Origin: Inonotus obliquus
Lineage: Eukaryota; Basidiomycota; Agaricomycetes; Hymenochaetales; Hymenochaetaceae
Assembly (NCBI GenBank): GCA_032164295.1
Contig: JAJHTX010000004.1
Span: 2,232,001-2,296,000 of the forward strand
DNA: 64,000 nucleotides
Direction of reading: 5' to 3'
A program made the translations under genes and the position numbers. The notes beneath the pieces are model-generated. The model was not told the DNA's origin, did not search any database, and worked only from the letters and a program-made list of their open reading frames with translations. Each line of letters opens with the position of its first letter. Position 1 is the stretch's first letter. Of the stretch, positions 32,431 through 43,275 are shown piece by piece.

Positions 32431-35413
32431 ATGGGTCAGTTTGCGGACGGCATCCTCTACCTCGTAAAGAGACAAGCTAAGGAACAGGTTAGCCGTCTTA
32501 CTCCTTGGTTCATTAACAGTGTAGCTAAGCATTGTTCGCCGCTAGGGAGGTATCATCTCTGGTGATAATCCTGCAGAATATGACGACAAAAACCCATTTC
32601 GACTATGGGTTATCCAAGCGTCTATAATCATCATATTCACTCAGCTGTTATCTCTCCTCCTCAGTCGTATGCGCCAGCCCCGCGTCATTGCAGAGGTTAT
32701 TGGTGGTATCTTGCTTGGACCATCCGTCTTTGGTCAGATCGACGGTTTTACAGAGAACCTATTCCCGGAAGCATCACTTCCAATCCTTACTCTAACTGCC
32801 AATGTGGGATTGGTCTTCTTTCTCTTCTTGATTGGACTTGAGGTGGACACGAGTGTGATGAAGCATAATGCTCGTGAGGCAACCCTTATCAGTGCTGCTG
32901 GCCTGATTCTGCCGCTGGGACTCGGTGCTGCGCTCGCCGTCCCGGTATACAATACCTTTGTCGAGGTAAGTCATTCAATTAGCAATACCTTCTTGACGAT
33001 GACTGATCTTTATATAGCCGTCCGTAAATTATGGATACTTTATTTTGTTCGTCGCTGTGGCAATAGGCATTACCGCCTTCCCCGTACTTTGCCGTATTCT
33101 TACAGAAACGCGCTTGCTCGACACACCAGTCGGTATTGTGACACTTGCTGCTGGTGTTGGCAACGATGTTATTGGTTGGGTTCTGCTCGCCCTGACAGTC
33201 GCACTCGTTAATGCATCATCTGGTCTCACCGCACTTTGGGTGCTCCTGGCTGGTGTTGCATGGGTACTCTTCATGATGTTCCCCGTTAAGTGGGCCTATA
33301 AGTGGCTCGCGCGAAGAACGGGCAGTCTTGAAGGCAACCATCCAAGCATGCTATTCATGACTGTTACCTTCCTTATGGTACTCATTTCGGCCTTCTTCAC
33401 CGACATCATCGGCATCCACGCTATTTTTGGTTCGTTTTTTCTCATCATCACCATGTCCGACTTTTCTCAAGTGGCTGTTTTCACTTAGGTGGCTTCCTTG
33501 CCGGGCTCGTTGTTCCGAAAGGAAGATTTGCTATCTCTCTCGTGGAGAAGCTTGAAGATTTCGTATCACTCGTTTTCTTGCCCCTGGTAAATAATAATCC
33601 TTTTTCAACTTCTTCCAGGGATTAACTGAGAAATGTGCAGTATTTTGCACTGTCCGGGCTGAGGACCAACCTCAGTCTGCTTGATAACGGCGAGACATGG
33701 GGCTTCGTCGTCTTTATCTGCGTCATTGCTTTCGCTTCCAAGTTCTCTGGATGCTTTGCGGCTGCTAAATTAAGCGGTTTCAGCATCAGGGAATCTGGCG
33801 CAATCGGCACACTCATGAGTTGCAAGGGCCTCGTCGAGCTTATTGTCTTGAACGTCGGTTTCCAGGCAGGCATTCTGGATACACGGGTGTTCTCGATGTT
33901 CGTGTTGCATGCGATTGTTTTGACTTTTATTACGACACCGATCACACTTCTCTGGTACCCGGAGTCAAAGCGTACCCGATCTACCAAAGATCCTAGAGCT
34001 AAGCTTCCGGAAGGTGCACCGAGAGATTCGGAAACTCACCCGACCGACGATTCAATAAAGACCAAATTCGCAGTTGTTTTGAACAGAATTGAGCATCTCC
34101 CTTCGGTCATGATGCTCGCACAGTTGCTTCAGAACCCCGCGCCTTTCAAGCGTATATCGTCAGGCAGTACTAGCGCAAGCATCGAGAAGGCGGAGATGAA
34201 TCCGACACCACCCATTCATCTGTCCGCTCTTCGGCTCGTTGAACTGACGGAGCGTACCTCGGCTGTACTTCGCTCGCAAGAATCAGCTGCCCTTGCAGCT
34301 GCGGACGCGCTTCTCGGTGTTGTTCGTGCATGCGGAAGGATGTATCGACTTGCTGTGTCGGGTGAATTATCCGTTGTGTCTCCCGATGGCTTTGCTCGAG
34401 AGGTTACGACTTTCGTAAGAGAACAGGCTGCACAGATGGTTGTGATTCCATGGTCACTCGCGCCTGCCACCGCTCCGGGCTCCGATGTGGAGGAACAGAA
34501 CACATCCCTGGCAGTCCCTGGAACGACCGGATCTTACAATCCATTCGAGGGTTTCTTCTCGGCAAATTCGACTGTCGGCGCGGGTTCTGTTGTGTACTCT
34601 ACATTTATCCGTAGAGTCTTTGCGGACTCGCCTTCCGATGTTGCGCTCGTTATTGACCGCGCATCCACTTCTCCCGACTCGTCATTATTTGGGGCAGCAT
34701 CTGAATACGACGGACACCACTTATTCCTACCATTCTTTGGTGGACCAGATGATCGTCTTGCACTCGAGCTGCTCGTCCAGTTATGTGCGAATCCTACAGC
34801 ATCTGCAACCGTAGTCCGCATCAACGTGACTGAGGATACTCCGAACGACGAGCAGGATGAAGCTGAGAGGACTGAAACGACGGATCAAGAGAAGGACATT
34901 ACGGATCTTGCCAACTTTACCGTTGCCGGAACTGGTCTAACCACGACAGTAACTCATTATGGTGCCAACACGACTCAGACGCGTTTGCAGTCCGATACTG
35001 CAGATGACCTTGTATGGGCTCGTTACGCATCAAAAAATTCAAATACCCCCCTCTCCCCGTCTACACTCGATGCGTTGAGACGCATTAGCTTCGTCACTGC
35101 TTCTTCCTCACGTCCTTTGCATGAAGCGCTGAAGCGTTCTGCGGAGTTACCAGAGACAACTGTCATCGTCGGACGTGGACGACGCCTCGCACGTGAATCT
35201 CACCGCGCGGAACTAAAGAAGTTGTTGATTGCTTCTGGACACGCTGCTAAAGATGCGGGTGCTGCAGCTGGAGAGATGAGTCGTACAGTTGGAGATGTTG
35301 CTGCTGCATTCTTGCTTGTTCCACAGATTGATAGTGGTGGTGGGAATGATACAGCGAAACAGAATGCTGTGATTGTTGTACAGGCGTCGTTGCCGCGAGG
35401 ACAAGCGGTGTAG
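32431..35413 (+). CDS. K+/H+ antiporter of the CPA2 family (Kha1-like)
   Basis: The family exchanges protons for potassium or sodium at endomembranes. Start MGQFADGILYLVKRQ; after an intron, GGIISGDNPAEYDDKNPFRL leads into the membrane domain. Transmembrane segments include VIQASIIIIFTQLLSLLLSR, VIAEVIGGILLGPSVFG, ANVGLVFFLFLIGLEVDTSV, LISAAGLILPLGLGAALAVP, FVAVAIGITAFPVLCRIL, AAGVGNDVIGWVLLALTVAL (with the Asn-Asp ion-binding motif), WVLLAGVAWVLFMMFPVKWA, MLFMTVTFLMVLISAFFTDI and IGIHAIFG joined to GFLAGLVVPKGRFA. LRTNLSLLDNGETWGF and GLVELIVLNVGFQAGILDTR complete it. A soluble C-terminal region of about 450 residues follows, as in other fungal Kha1 proteins. The single long last exon starts near 33630. 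Confidence 0.92.
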
Positions 35414-35834
35414 GGTATATGCTTGGTATGATCTTAACGACTTGATTTCATGATTTTTCCTTCGTCTTTCCTGTTTGTATATCGTTGCATTGAATATCAC
35501 AGCTTTATCTGTTTTCCTCACATTTGATGAGCTCGAGGTTTGGCATGTCTTTGGACCCATTGGTGTGTGCTGTTGGGATGTACGCCATAACACGGCAATG
35601 ATAAACCGATTGGACTGTTAAGTTCCTCCGACAGGCTATGGGAACGGTGGCAACGCGAGGTCATTATTGGCCCAAGCTCCCTCAGCGTGGTACCTGGTAC
35701 CAAGCGACATTACGACATCTCCTCTTCGTATGCCTTGTTTCGTAATCGTGATGCGAACATTAGTTCGCTTACACTTACTTCTCACTCACTGAAAGCACTA
35801 GATCTGTATATGTAAACACACGGTTGCTGCTAGA
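35414..35834. other. Convergent spacer, no gene seen
   Basis: Between the 3' ends of the antiporter gene and HIS6. Short minus-strand frames here overlap the antiporter 3' end and look like shadows. Confidence 0.5.
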
Positions 35835-37146
35835 TTAGGACAGTCCCAAAGTGTTGTTCATATCTGCGTGTTTTCTATTGAGTTGAACCAGTTCTTCGAA
35901 TTTGACGAGTGTACCGCCGAAAATGTCTAGAGAGCTTGACACGCAATATGTTAGGTGTGGTTAGACAGTGAGAAGAAGGGATAACATACCTTCCGTAAGT
36001 CAAGTCTATTCGACCGTTCGAACGGCTATCAACTAGTTCAAGATCTGATATATCTTTCGCGCCACCGGCGTAAGTTGTGGGGATGGTTGTCCACTCGCCC
36101 AGACCTATTAAAACACGTAGCAGTCAATCATGATAAGTCATCCGGGAGTGCCAAGTTCCGCTCATGAGGCTTGGGGTATGGTGGAGGAATCGGGATGTAA
36201 GAGAGGCTTACGAGAAACGAGCTCATCGTCTATTCCCCTGCAGAGCCCTTCTACGTCGGCGGCGTGGATGAGGAATTCACTAATTTATAAACGTAGTTTG
36301 GATGAATAGGAGTAAGGTTGTGAGAAATGTATGTACCTGCAGTATTCTGACAGGAGGTCAAGTGTTTCTTTAGATACTTCCATGTCTGTGATGTCCTGCC
36401 ACCTATTCATTGCAACGAGCCATTTGTTTTCTCTTCTTCGACAACTAGAAGGAATCTCGATCGTTAATATCAACCGTCGAGGTAATACTATATGCTCACC
36501 TGATGTCTACGACCAGCTTGTCTTTTCCGACGAGCTGACTTATCAATCGGAGTCGTTCAACAGAGAACTGAGCTGAGGGGAAGAGAAAGGAGGTCACGAT
36601 GACCTTCAGATATCAAATTAGATACTAAGCTCAATTCAGATACCTATACCCCCGAGCCCACCTTGCTAGCACCATAACTGAGCCACTCCAGAGCATTCTT
36701 GTCCGTTATACCACCGCCTATCTGCAATCCACCTGAATTACGCGCATATAGTCAAGTCATCACATAATGTTTTATTAATTTTGAGTTTTGATACCGAATG
36801 GATTATAGCAAACGGACCTGGCCACGCCTCTAAAGCCTCCCTCGCAGCCGTATCGTTCCCCGGTCCTAATTTTATGACATGCCCTCCGACCAAGCTGTGC
36901 TCCTTATAAAGCCTTGCGAAGTGCGCGGGAGTCTCACTGAGGTCAAACCCCAACGTGATTTAGACTTGTTTCTGGGCCGAATGGAGGGAGTAAAATGGCA
37001 TGCCTTGCTATGAAGTTCGTCTTGAGGGATGTTGGATCATCATTAGAGAGTGTGCCTCCAACTATTTGTTTTACTTTTCCGTCGTGCAGATCGATACATG
37101 GACGGAATACACTATGCCGCCGCCGTTCTTCTTGGGAGTCGCTCAT
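35835..37146 (-). CDS. his6: Phosphoribosylformimino-5-aminoimidazole carboxamide ribotide isomerase (histidine step 4)
   Basis: The enzyme converts ProFAR to PRFAR in histidine synthesis, using a TIM barrel and two aspartates. Start [20 protein letters not shown] (ATG at 37144-37146). The first catalytic block is [20 protein letters not shown]; the second strand block includes [20 protein letters not shown] and [19 protein letters not shown]. Next comes [32 protein letters not shown] and [13 protein letters not shown] with the second-site sequence [40 protein letters not shown] and [20 protein letters not shown] with the phosphate-binding region complete the barrel. It ends with NNTLGLS. About ten small exons. 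It diverges from the Zn2Cys6 regulator 283 bp away. Confidence 0.95.
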
Positions 37147-37429
37147 GAAGTGAAAGACGACCGATTTTTGGTAAAGTTATTCAATTCTAGAGTTTCCCAA
37201 TATGGCAGGCATGATCTTCGGTCGGATTTATCATTTGTGCTTGCCAATGTCCGACCCGCTCTCCGACGAGGACCTGATGACACAATTCTAGTTGTGTCAA
37301 CTATGTAATACCGGTTATAGGGATATCGTTACATGGCGCCGAGATCAATGCTGCTTCATAGGATGGGGTTGCTAATCATGCCTCAGTCCGCCTTCAGCTG
37401 TGCAACCATCTTGCTCTTCTACGTCCAGG
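37147..37429. promoter_or_regulatory. Divergent promoter of HIS6 and a Zn2Cys6 regulator
   Basis: Two start codons point away from each other across 283 bp. A role of the neighbouring regulator in controlling HIS6 is possible but there is no evidence beyond position. I see no Gcn4-type TGACTC/GAGTCA site in this gap. Confidence 0.35.
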
Positions 37430-40400
37430 ATGCCTGCATCGCGAAGGGGACAGAGAGGCAAGGATACTATCGAGGTTCGTCCCGGAGAATTCTGCTCAGT
37501 TGCATCCGAGTTTATGTTGACGTAGGGACCTAGATACGCCGAGCTAGAGGTGAAATTGCCTGTGCAGAATGCCGGAGGTGAGAAGCTGGTTCAATTTTGT
37601 GCAGGTCGCCTACTTACTGGACCACTTTAGACATAAGTTGAAATGCAACAGAGTTGTATGTGTTGTTCAGTTGGGCTTACTTGTTGGGTCTTCATTTCGT
37701 GCATCAACTGCAGATACCATGTAGCACATGCATACGAAAAGGATGCGAAGACATCTGTCCCAATGGTTTGCCGTCTGACAAAGCTCCGCGTATCAGAGCT
37801 TCTCATTCTGCAATGATTCATAGGAACATTGTCACCCGCCTATGGCCAAGTGGTCCGCAACAACTCACGAGTTTCGGACTTACAGACGCAGAGGCTCACA
37901 CATATGACCAAAAGAATCCGACAACTTGAAGATGCTCTGCAGATTGCACATAGTGCCGTATCTGCGATAACCCATCCGCTGCTTACCGATGACCTATTGA
38001 AGATAAAACACCTGATCGATCCCCCGGAAGTGAAGTCAGAAGAGGACGCTTCTGATGAGGATACAATAGATTCGGTTGGGACGTTGGCCATGCTAGGTCG
38101 TGGAATAGAGTCTTATGTGGGCACAGATGTGGGTTTCTGTCCTTCCGTATTTTATATTGCAGCTTTTTTGACTCGTTTTACAGGAACTCACTCTTGTGCG
38201 TGCACTGATATATCCCGATGGGTCATACCTAACAACATTCAGAACTTCTATGGATCCGCAGAAGCGATACACTTCAAAATGGTGGACTCGGGACCTCCTT
38301 CACCCACATTCCGCCCCAACGAAACCTTTCCCTTCAAGCCTCTGTACCTCCCAGCTCGGGAGATCTGGGTACAGATTGAAGAAAAGCTTCCCTCATTTGA
38401 GCGAGCATCAGCACTGATTGAAGCGTACCTTGAGAACATATCATGGCTCGTTAGGATTGTGGATCGGGCTCAAATCATAGAAGACCTTATGCCAAAGATC
38501 TATCGACGACGACAGGCCAAGAACGGAAGTATACCTAACGAGGTACACCATACAGATCCTCATATGCTCGCTCTGCTACTGGCGGTATTTGCCTGCGGTG
38601 CTATCGCAGATCTGACTCTTCCTCCGATGAACGAGGAAGCCAATTTATACTACCATTTAGCTTGGACGGCCATCAGCCTTAGATCCGTTTTTGATGGCTC
38701 CAGCATACATACCGTACAGGCTCTAGGGGTCCTTGGAATCTTTGATACTTTCACCTGCCGTAAGAAATCGCTTGAAGGGACGTGGAAGATGATCAGTTTT
38801 TGCATATCTCTTGCTGCCAGTGTGAGTCTCTCGTCGAACTTGAAGCATATGTGTTCTGATTCGTCGGATAGATTGGCTTGCGTGAGTGTGTAATGAGTAA
38901 CTCATTCTGGTGGTTTCTGAAAGTTTGTCTCCGAGATAGACAGAGATCCAGCCCACTTCAAGCTCCCGCCAAAGCAAGTCCAGCGAAGAAGACAAGTATT
39001 TTGGGAGATTCATACAATGGAAGTCTGGAAAGTACGCTATCTCTGGTATCACTGTGTCGCACGCTCTAACACTATATTGAGAGCATCGGATCTGGAAGGC
39101 CAATGTCGCTTCTCCCGTCCTTCGTCGACTGCGAGCTTCCCGAGGATACGGACGTTACAGTCAATGAAGATGGAACAACGATACCAAGTGGTACGTCCTT
39201 TCTCTCTGTCTTCGCTATCTTTTAGTTGATATCTGATCCTGCCTGACAGTTTGGGCAATCCGATGCCACTTTTTAAAAGACATTATGACCGAAGTAGTCG
39301 AGAAACTGGGCTCAGTCCGCTCGTTGAAGTACTCCGAGATTTTGCACCTAGATCAGAAGATTCGCAATTTTGGACTGGAAGAGGCTGTAATTCAAGCTGC
39401 GAACAATAGCATCCGGGATGGAAGCGTACGAAATACCTTGACACGGTTCTTGCTGGTTCTACTGAAAGACGCATGTGAGCTAGCTTCTTGTTACCGCTCG
39501 ATGCTATCTGTACTCACCACAACATGGTAGCTTTGCTTCTCCTGCATCGTAATTTCTTCGTGCGTGCACTAGCCGAAAACCCCACGAATCCAACGCAAAG
39601 CCATTTTGCGCCTTCCTTCCTGGCCACCTACCGTAGCGCGGTAACGATATTACGGGCACTACGGGAACTATTCCAGTCTTCTGCACACTTTATTGTGAGG
39701 GTTTGGCCAGTGTGGGCGCATGCACTTTCTGCTAGTGTAATGCTAGGCTCGGTCGCTGCGTGTGGGACGACGTCTGCGCTCGCACCTCAGGCATTTACCG
39801 AGTTCAATCTGTCTATTGAGTTGCTTGAGAAAGTTCAGATGCATTCGCTTGTCAAGGACATGATGGTGCGTCTCATACTTTCCTTCCCGAATCCTTATAA
39901 ATTGATAAACCATATCAGCCTACGGTGCTACGTTTGCGGGACCGAGCGTATCAAGCACTGACTAAGCACGGGAATGATGTCCAAACTCCTCAACGTCTAC
40001 GGTCGAGCCATCCACATTCAACCGAAGATGAAAAGGGTCGCAGCGTCCTGAGTAGCACTGGCAGGGCTCTTCAAAAGGGCAAGGAAGGTCGCTTTGGTGG
40101 ATCACATTCCGCCGCCCTTGGTTATCCAGAGGCCACAGATCGATCAGTCACACCACCCTCGGAAAGGTGCTCCGAAGCTTCAGAGGTTCCATACTGCTCG
40201 TCAGAATTCCTCTCGCACGTGCATACTCCACTCACAGATGGATCGTACAGCAGTTCATCGAAATGCACTCAGGAGAGTCTAGCTGACAACAATACCCCTC
40301 ATACGCCGACTCACTCTACAGGAGCGCTATCTACCCCCAATCTGGTGGACGATACACGGGAGTTATTCCAGCCATCTCCTCAGTCTATCGTTACGCAACA

Positions 40401-40881
40401 AGCCTTGGAGAATCTGCGCACAGTCTCGATTAGCCAGGGCGAGTTTCAACCTATATCAGATGCCCTTTCTCATGGCAAGCAAGTCCAACCACAGGAGCAC
40501 CCAACTTTGCAGGCATCTACATCCGAACGGCAACGTTGTGACCGAGGATTCGGCAAACCCCAGCATCCTCACTCGGACTCGTCACTTGAGACAACCAGCT
40601 TTTCAACGCTATCTAATTCCGCTTTCCCCTTGGATCTCGGAAAAGATGGTCAGAACGAAATGCAAATTGATCCAAGCATTTTCTCCTTTGATTTCGACTC
40701 CCTACCAATGCTCGACACGGACTTTGACGTGAGCTTCAATATGCGTGCTTCGACGGGAGACGAGAGCATCCTTCCATTCATACCGGATGACCTAGCAGCG
40801 TGTCGCAGTATTTTCCAGGATTCGCGTTTTTTTGGAAACTGTGATACTACTTCGGACAACGAAATTTGTGGAAATATTTGA
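37430..40881 (+). CDS. Zn2Cys6 fungal transcription factor
   Basis: Start MPASRRGQRGKDTIE; introns then join IRRARGEIACAECRR, HKLKCNRV and IPCSTCIRKGCEDICPNG, making a complete six-cysteine zinc cluster split by two introns. The spacing CX2CX6CX5CX2C fits the family. A coiled-coil linker (RLTHMTKRIRQLEDALQIAH) and HPLLTDDLLKIKHLID follow, then the fungal-specific middle homology domain: LPSFERASALIEAYLENISW, LVRIVDRAQIIEDLMPKIYR, HMLALLLAVFACGAIADLTL, YYHLAWTAISLRSVFDGSS and TVQALGVLGIFDTFTCRKKS. The segment SIGSGRPMSLLPSFVDCELP matches the family's RP...L..VD...P block. The C-terminal 250 residues are Ser/Thr-rich, acidic at the end (FSFDFDSLPMLDTDFDVSFN), a plausible activation domain. This architecture is abundant in agaricomycetes. 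Confidence 0.9.
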
Positions 40882-41271
40882 AGCCGTACTGTCGCAACTG
40901 TCCGTTTATCGTTTGTTTCATTTGGATATGATACCTTTGGTATAATAGAATATGTACTGATATAAACATACATCGTGTCTATAGTAGGCAATGAGCAATG
41001 ACTAGATAAACAAAAGTCTTGAAATTAGAGAGATTAATATACGCGATATGATGTTGTACTTCGCAGCCTAAACTAACTGTACTATACAGCGGACAAACTG
41101 CGTGACTAAAAATCAGTATACACTATTTCAGATTAAGGTGTTATTGTAATCCGTGTTCTTCTCGTAAGTCGATGGGTGAGAGGGTATACCAAAAGAGATT
41201 CTGTGTAAATAGAAGCAAATGCGATCAGAATAACCTGGTTTGCTAGATGCAGAGTCTGATCCCTCCGTCCT
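40882..41271. other. Convergent spacer, no gene seen
   Basis: AT-rich 3' regions of the Zn2Cys6 regulator and the membrane hydrolase meet here. Confidence 0.5.
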
Positions 41272-43158
41272 CTAATTCTTTGTTTCGCCTGCCCTTATCC
41301 AGGCAATCACTCTGTCGAGTCCTGGTCCGCCGAGAAGCAGTGCCTGCCCATGTCGTCCATTGGGGTCGAAGTAAAGGCCTTCTTTGACACCGTGAGACAC
41401 CAGATACTTCTTGACTCGCTAGAAATCTGTTAGCGGGGCATGATAACGATTACAGAATTCACCCACCTCAGCATCAAGGATAGAATCCTTGCCTCCAAGT
41501 AGGAACAAACTATGGGCAGGATCGCACGCCTTCGGAATTTCCTCAAACCAAAGAGTGTTACTTAGCCAATCGAAATGCCGCAGGAGGAGATTCGCAACGC
41601 CCAGCTCGGTCCCTACGAAGTAGCGGATCAAAAGCTCCAACCCGGTCGTACAGGTTCGATAAAAGAAGTTATAGCACACGTCGCCCTCCCATACACAGAA
41701 CGTCACTGGGTCAACGAAACAGGAACGAGTGACGTATTGCGGGAAAGCCTTCAACATCCACGCATGACTGTAGGACCCGCTGAAGAGAAGGAACATCAAC
41801 GATGTTATGAACTGGTTATTAGCATTCTAAGGAAGCGTACTTACTTGGAGTGGCTCAGTATCGTCACGCCATATTTCTCGTCGACAGAAGGGCCGGCCCA
41901 ACCCAAACTGTCGATAGCAGCCGCAAGCAATTCTTCCTTCTCATGACGGATCATAGGTCTAAGGAAACGCGGGTGGAATATATCCTGTGATATATGTGGC
42001 TGGAGAGGAAACAACAAAGGAGTGTTGGGAAGCTCGTCCAAAAAATGTTGTAAGACTTGCTGATACTGGAAAACTCCTAGTCCTAAACCATGCAAGAAGA
42101 TGACAGGATCCGGTCCTTTGGCTCTACTGTAATTGGGAGGAATACGGAAAAGATATCTGCAAATCGTCTTGTGAATTCTTGTTCCTCTTCAGAGTTATGC
42201 ACTGGGTAACTTACTCTAAATCACCATACTTCCCGTAGACAAGACCGTACTTCAACCTGTATCTTGAGCGTATGAAGGTGTTCGTGATTTTGATGAAGAG
42301 ATACCAGGAAAGCGGCCTGTGGGTGACGTTCACAGGGTCGATGGTTGGTCGCATCGGTTGAACCTCAGTGTCCGATCCGTCGGGGATTGTACATCCAATA
42401 CGCTTCTGCATAAGCTCAATGGTCTCGTCAAGGAGCATTCTGTGAGCATCCGGAATCCAATCATCGGGAGGTGGCACAGCATTTAATATTGACCAGGACA
42501 GCCATTGACGGAACTGAGTGCGGCGGACTTTCGACCACGGAACCCTCTTAAACCTTGAAACAATCAGCACAACGGAAGGCCTCGACTAAAAAGTAGTATT
42601 ACCAAGTACGAAGTCTATTTCTGTAGTCAACCGCCCTGGGATCGTCCCGTTCGAGTTTCTCAATGACAGCGTCAGGACTTCTTGGTCTAACCGTTGAGTT
42701 ATGCTCTTCGTCGCCATCCTTCGGCAGAGAAGTGAGGCCAGATTGGAGAACGCGTCTGAGTGCTGGTTGAAGCTCAATAACATCGGCAGGAGAGGTTAAC
42801 GATGGGCTGGATATCTTTCGCGATAAATAGTAATAATAAATACTAAAAAGTACCTATTACAAAGTGAGCTACGTGTCCGATACCGTGAGATGATTAGCAG
42901 TACCTCACAAAGCGCGACTGCGAGCAGGACCAAACTCCGAGTTGAATATGCGAAGAGTCTCCAATACGTGATACTATACGCCACATAAGTCCATGAAGCG
43001 GGAACGATGGACCAAATCGGAGCGACACAGAAAATGAGAACCAGATAATAAGTCAGGTCGCGCTTGCGCGGTGCGGCCTCGGACTCGGAAATATCCTGTG
43101 ACATAGTTGCAAGTAGCAGAGAGAGCAAGAATGACCACTGACCTAAGAAAAAATCCAT
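41272..43158 (-). CDS. Membrane-anchored alpha/beta hydrolase (lipase-like)
   Basis: Start MDFFLGQWSFLLSLLLATMS (ATG at 43156-43158), chosen over an upstream non-ATG codon. Two hydrophobic stretches follow (TYYLVLIFCVAPIWSIVPAS and a segment around STRSLVLLAVALCEV), so the N-terminus is probably membrane-embedded. The fold begins at FRIPPNYSRAKGPDPVIFLH; the oxyanion region is FLHGLGLGVFQYQQVLQHFL; the nucleophile is in YGVTILSHSNGSYSHAWMLK (S-H-S-N-G, with the first Gly replaced by Ser). The strand before the acid is SLFLLGGKDSILDAEV and the histidine region is LYFDPNGRHGQALLLGGPGL, so Ser, Asp and His candidates are all present. It ends AWIRAGETKN. Substrate unknown. It diverges from RRN3 with only 117 bp between start codons. 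Confidence 0.82.
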
Positions 43159-43275
43159 CGTTCCCAAACTACATCAATTCCCGCACGTGAGCAGTTGCTT
43201 ACGTACGTTTACTTTTTACTTTTTTGTGGTTTTATTTTTGGATGGGATGACCGTCTTCCTTTTACTCTTGCCTAC
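43159..43275. promoter_or_regulatory. Very short divergent promoter
   Basis: Only 117 bp separate the ATG of the membrane hydrolase from that of RRN3. Both leaders and both core promoters must overlap, or at least one start site lies further in. Confidence 0.45.
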
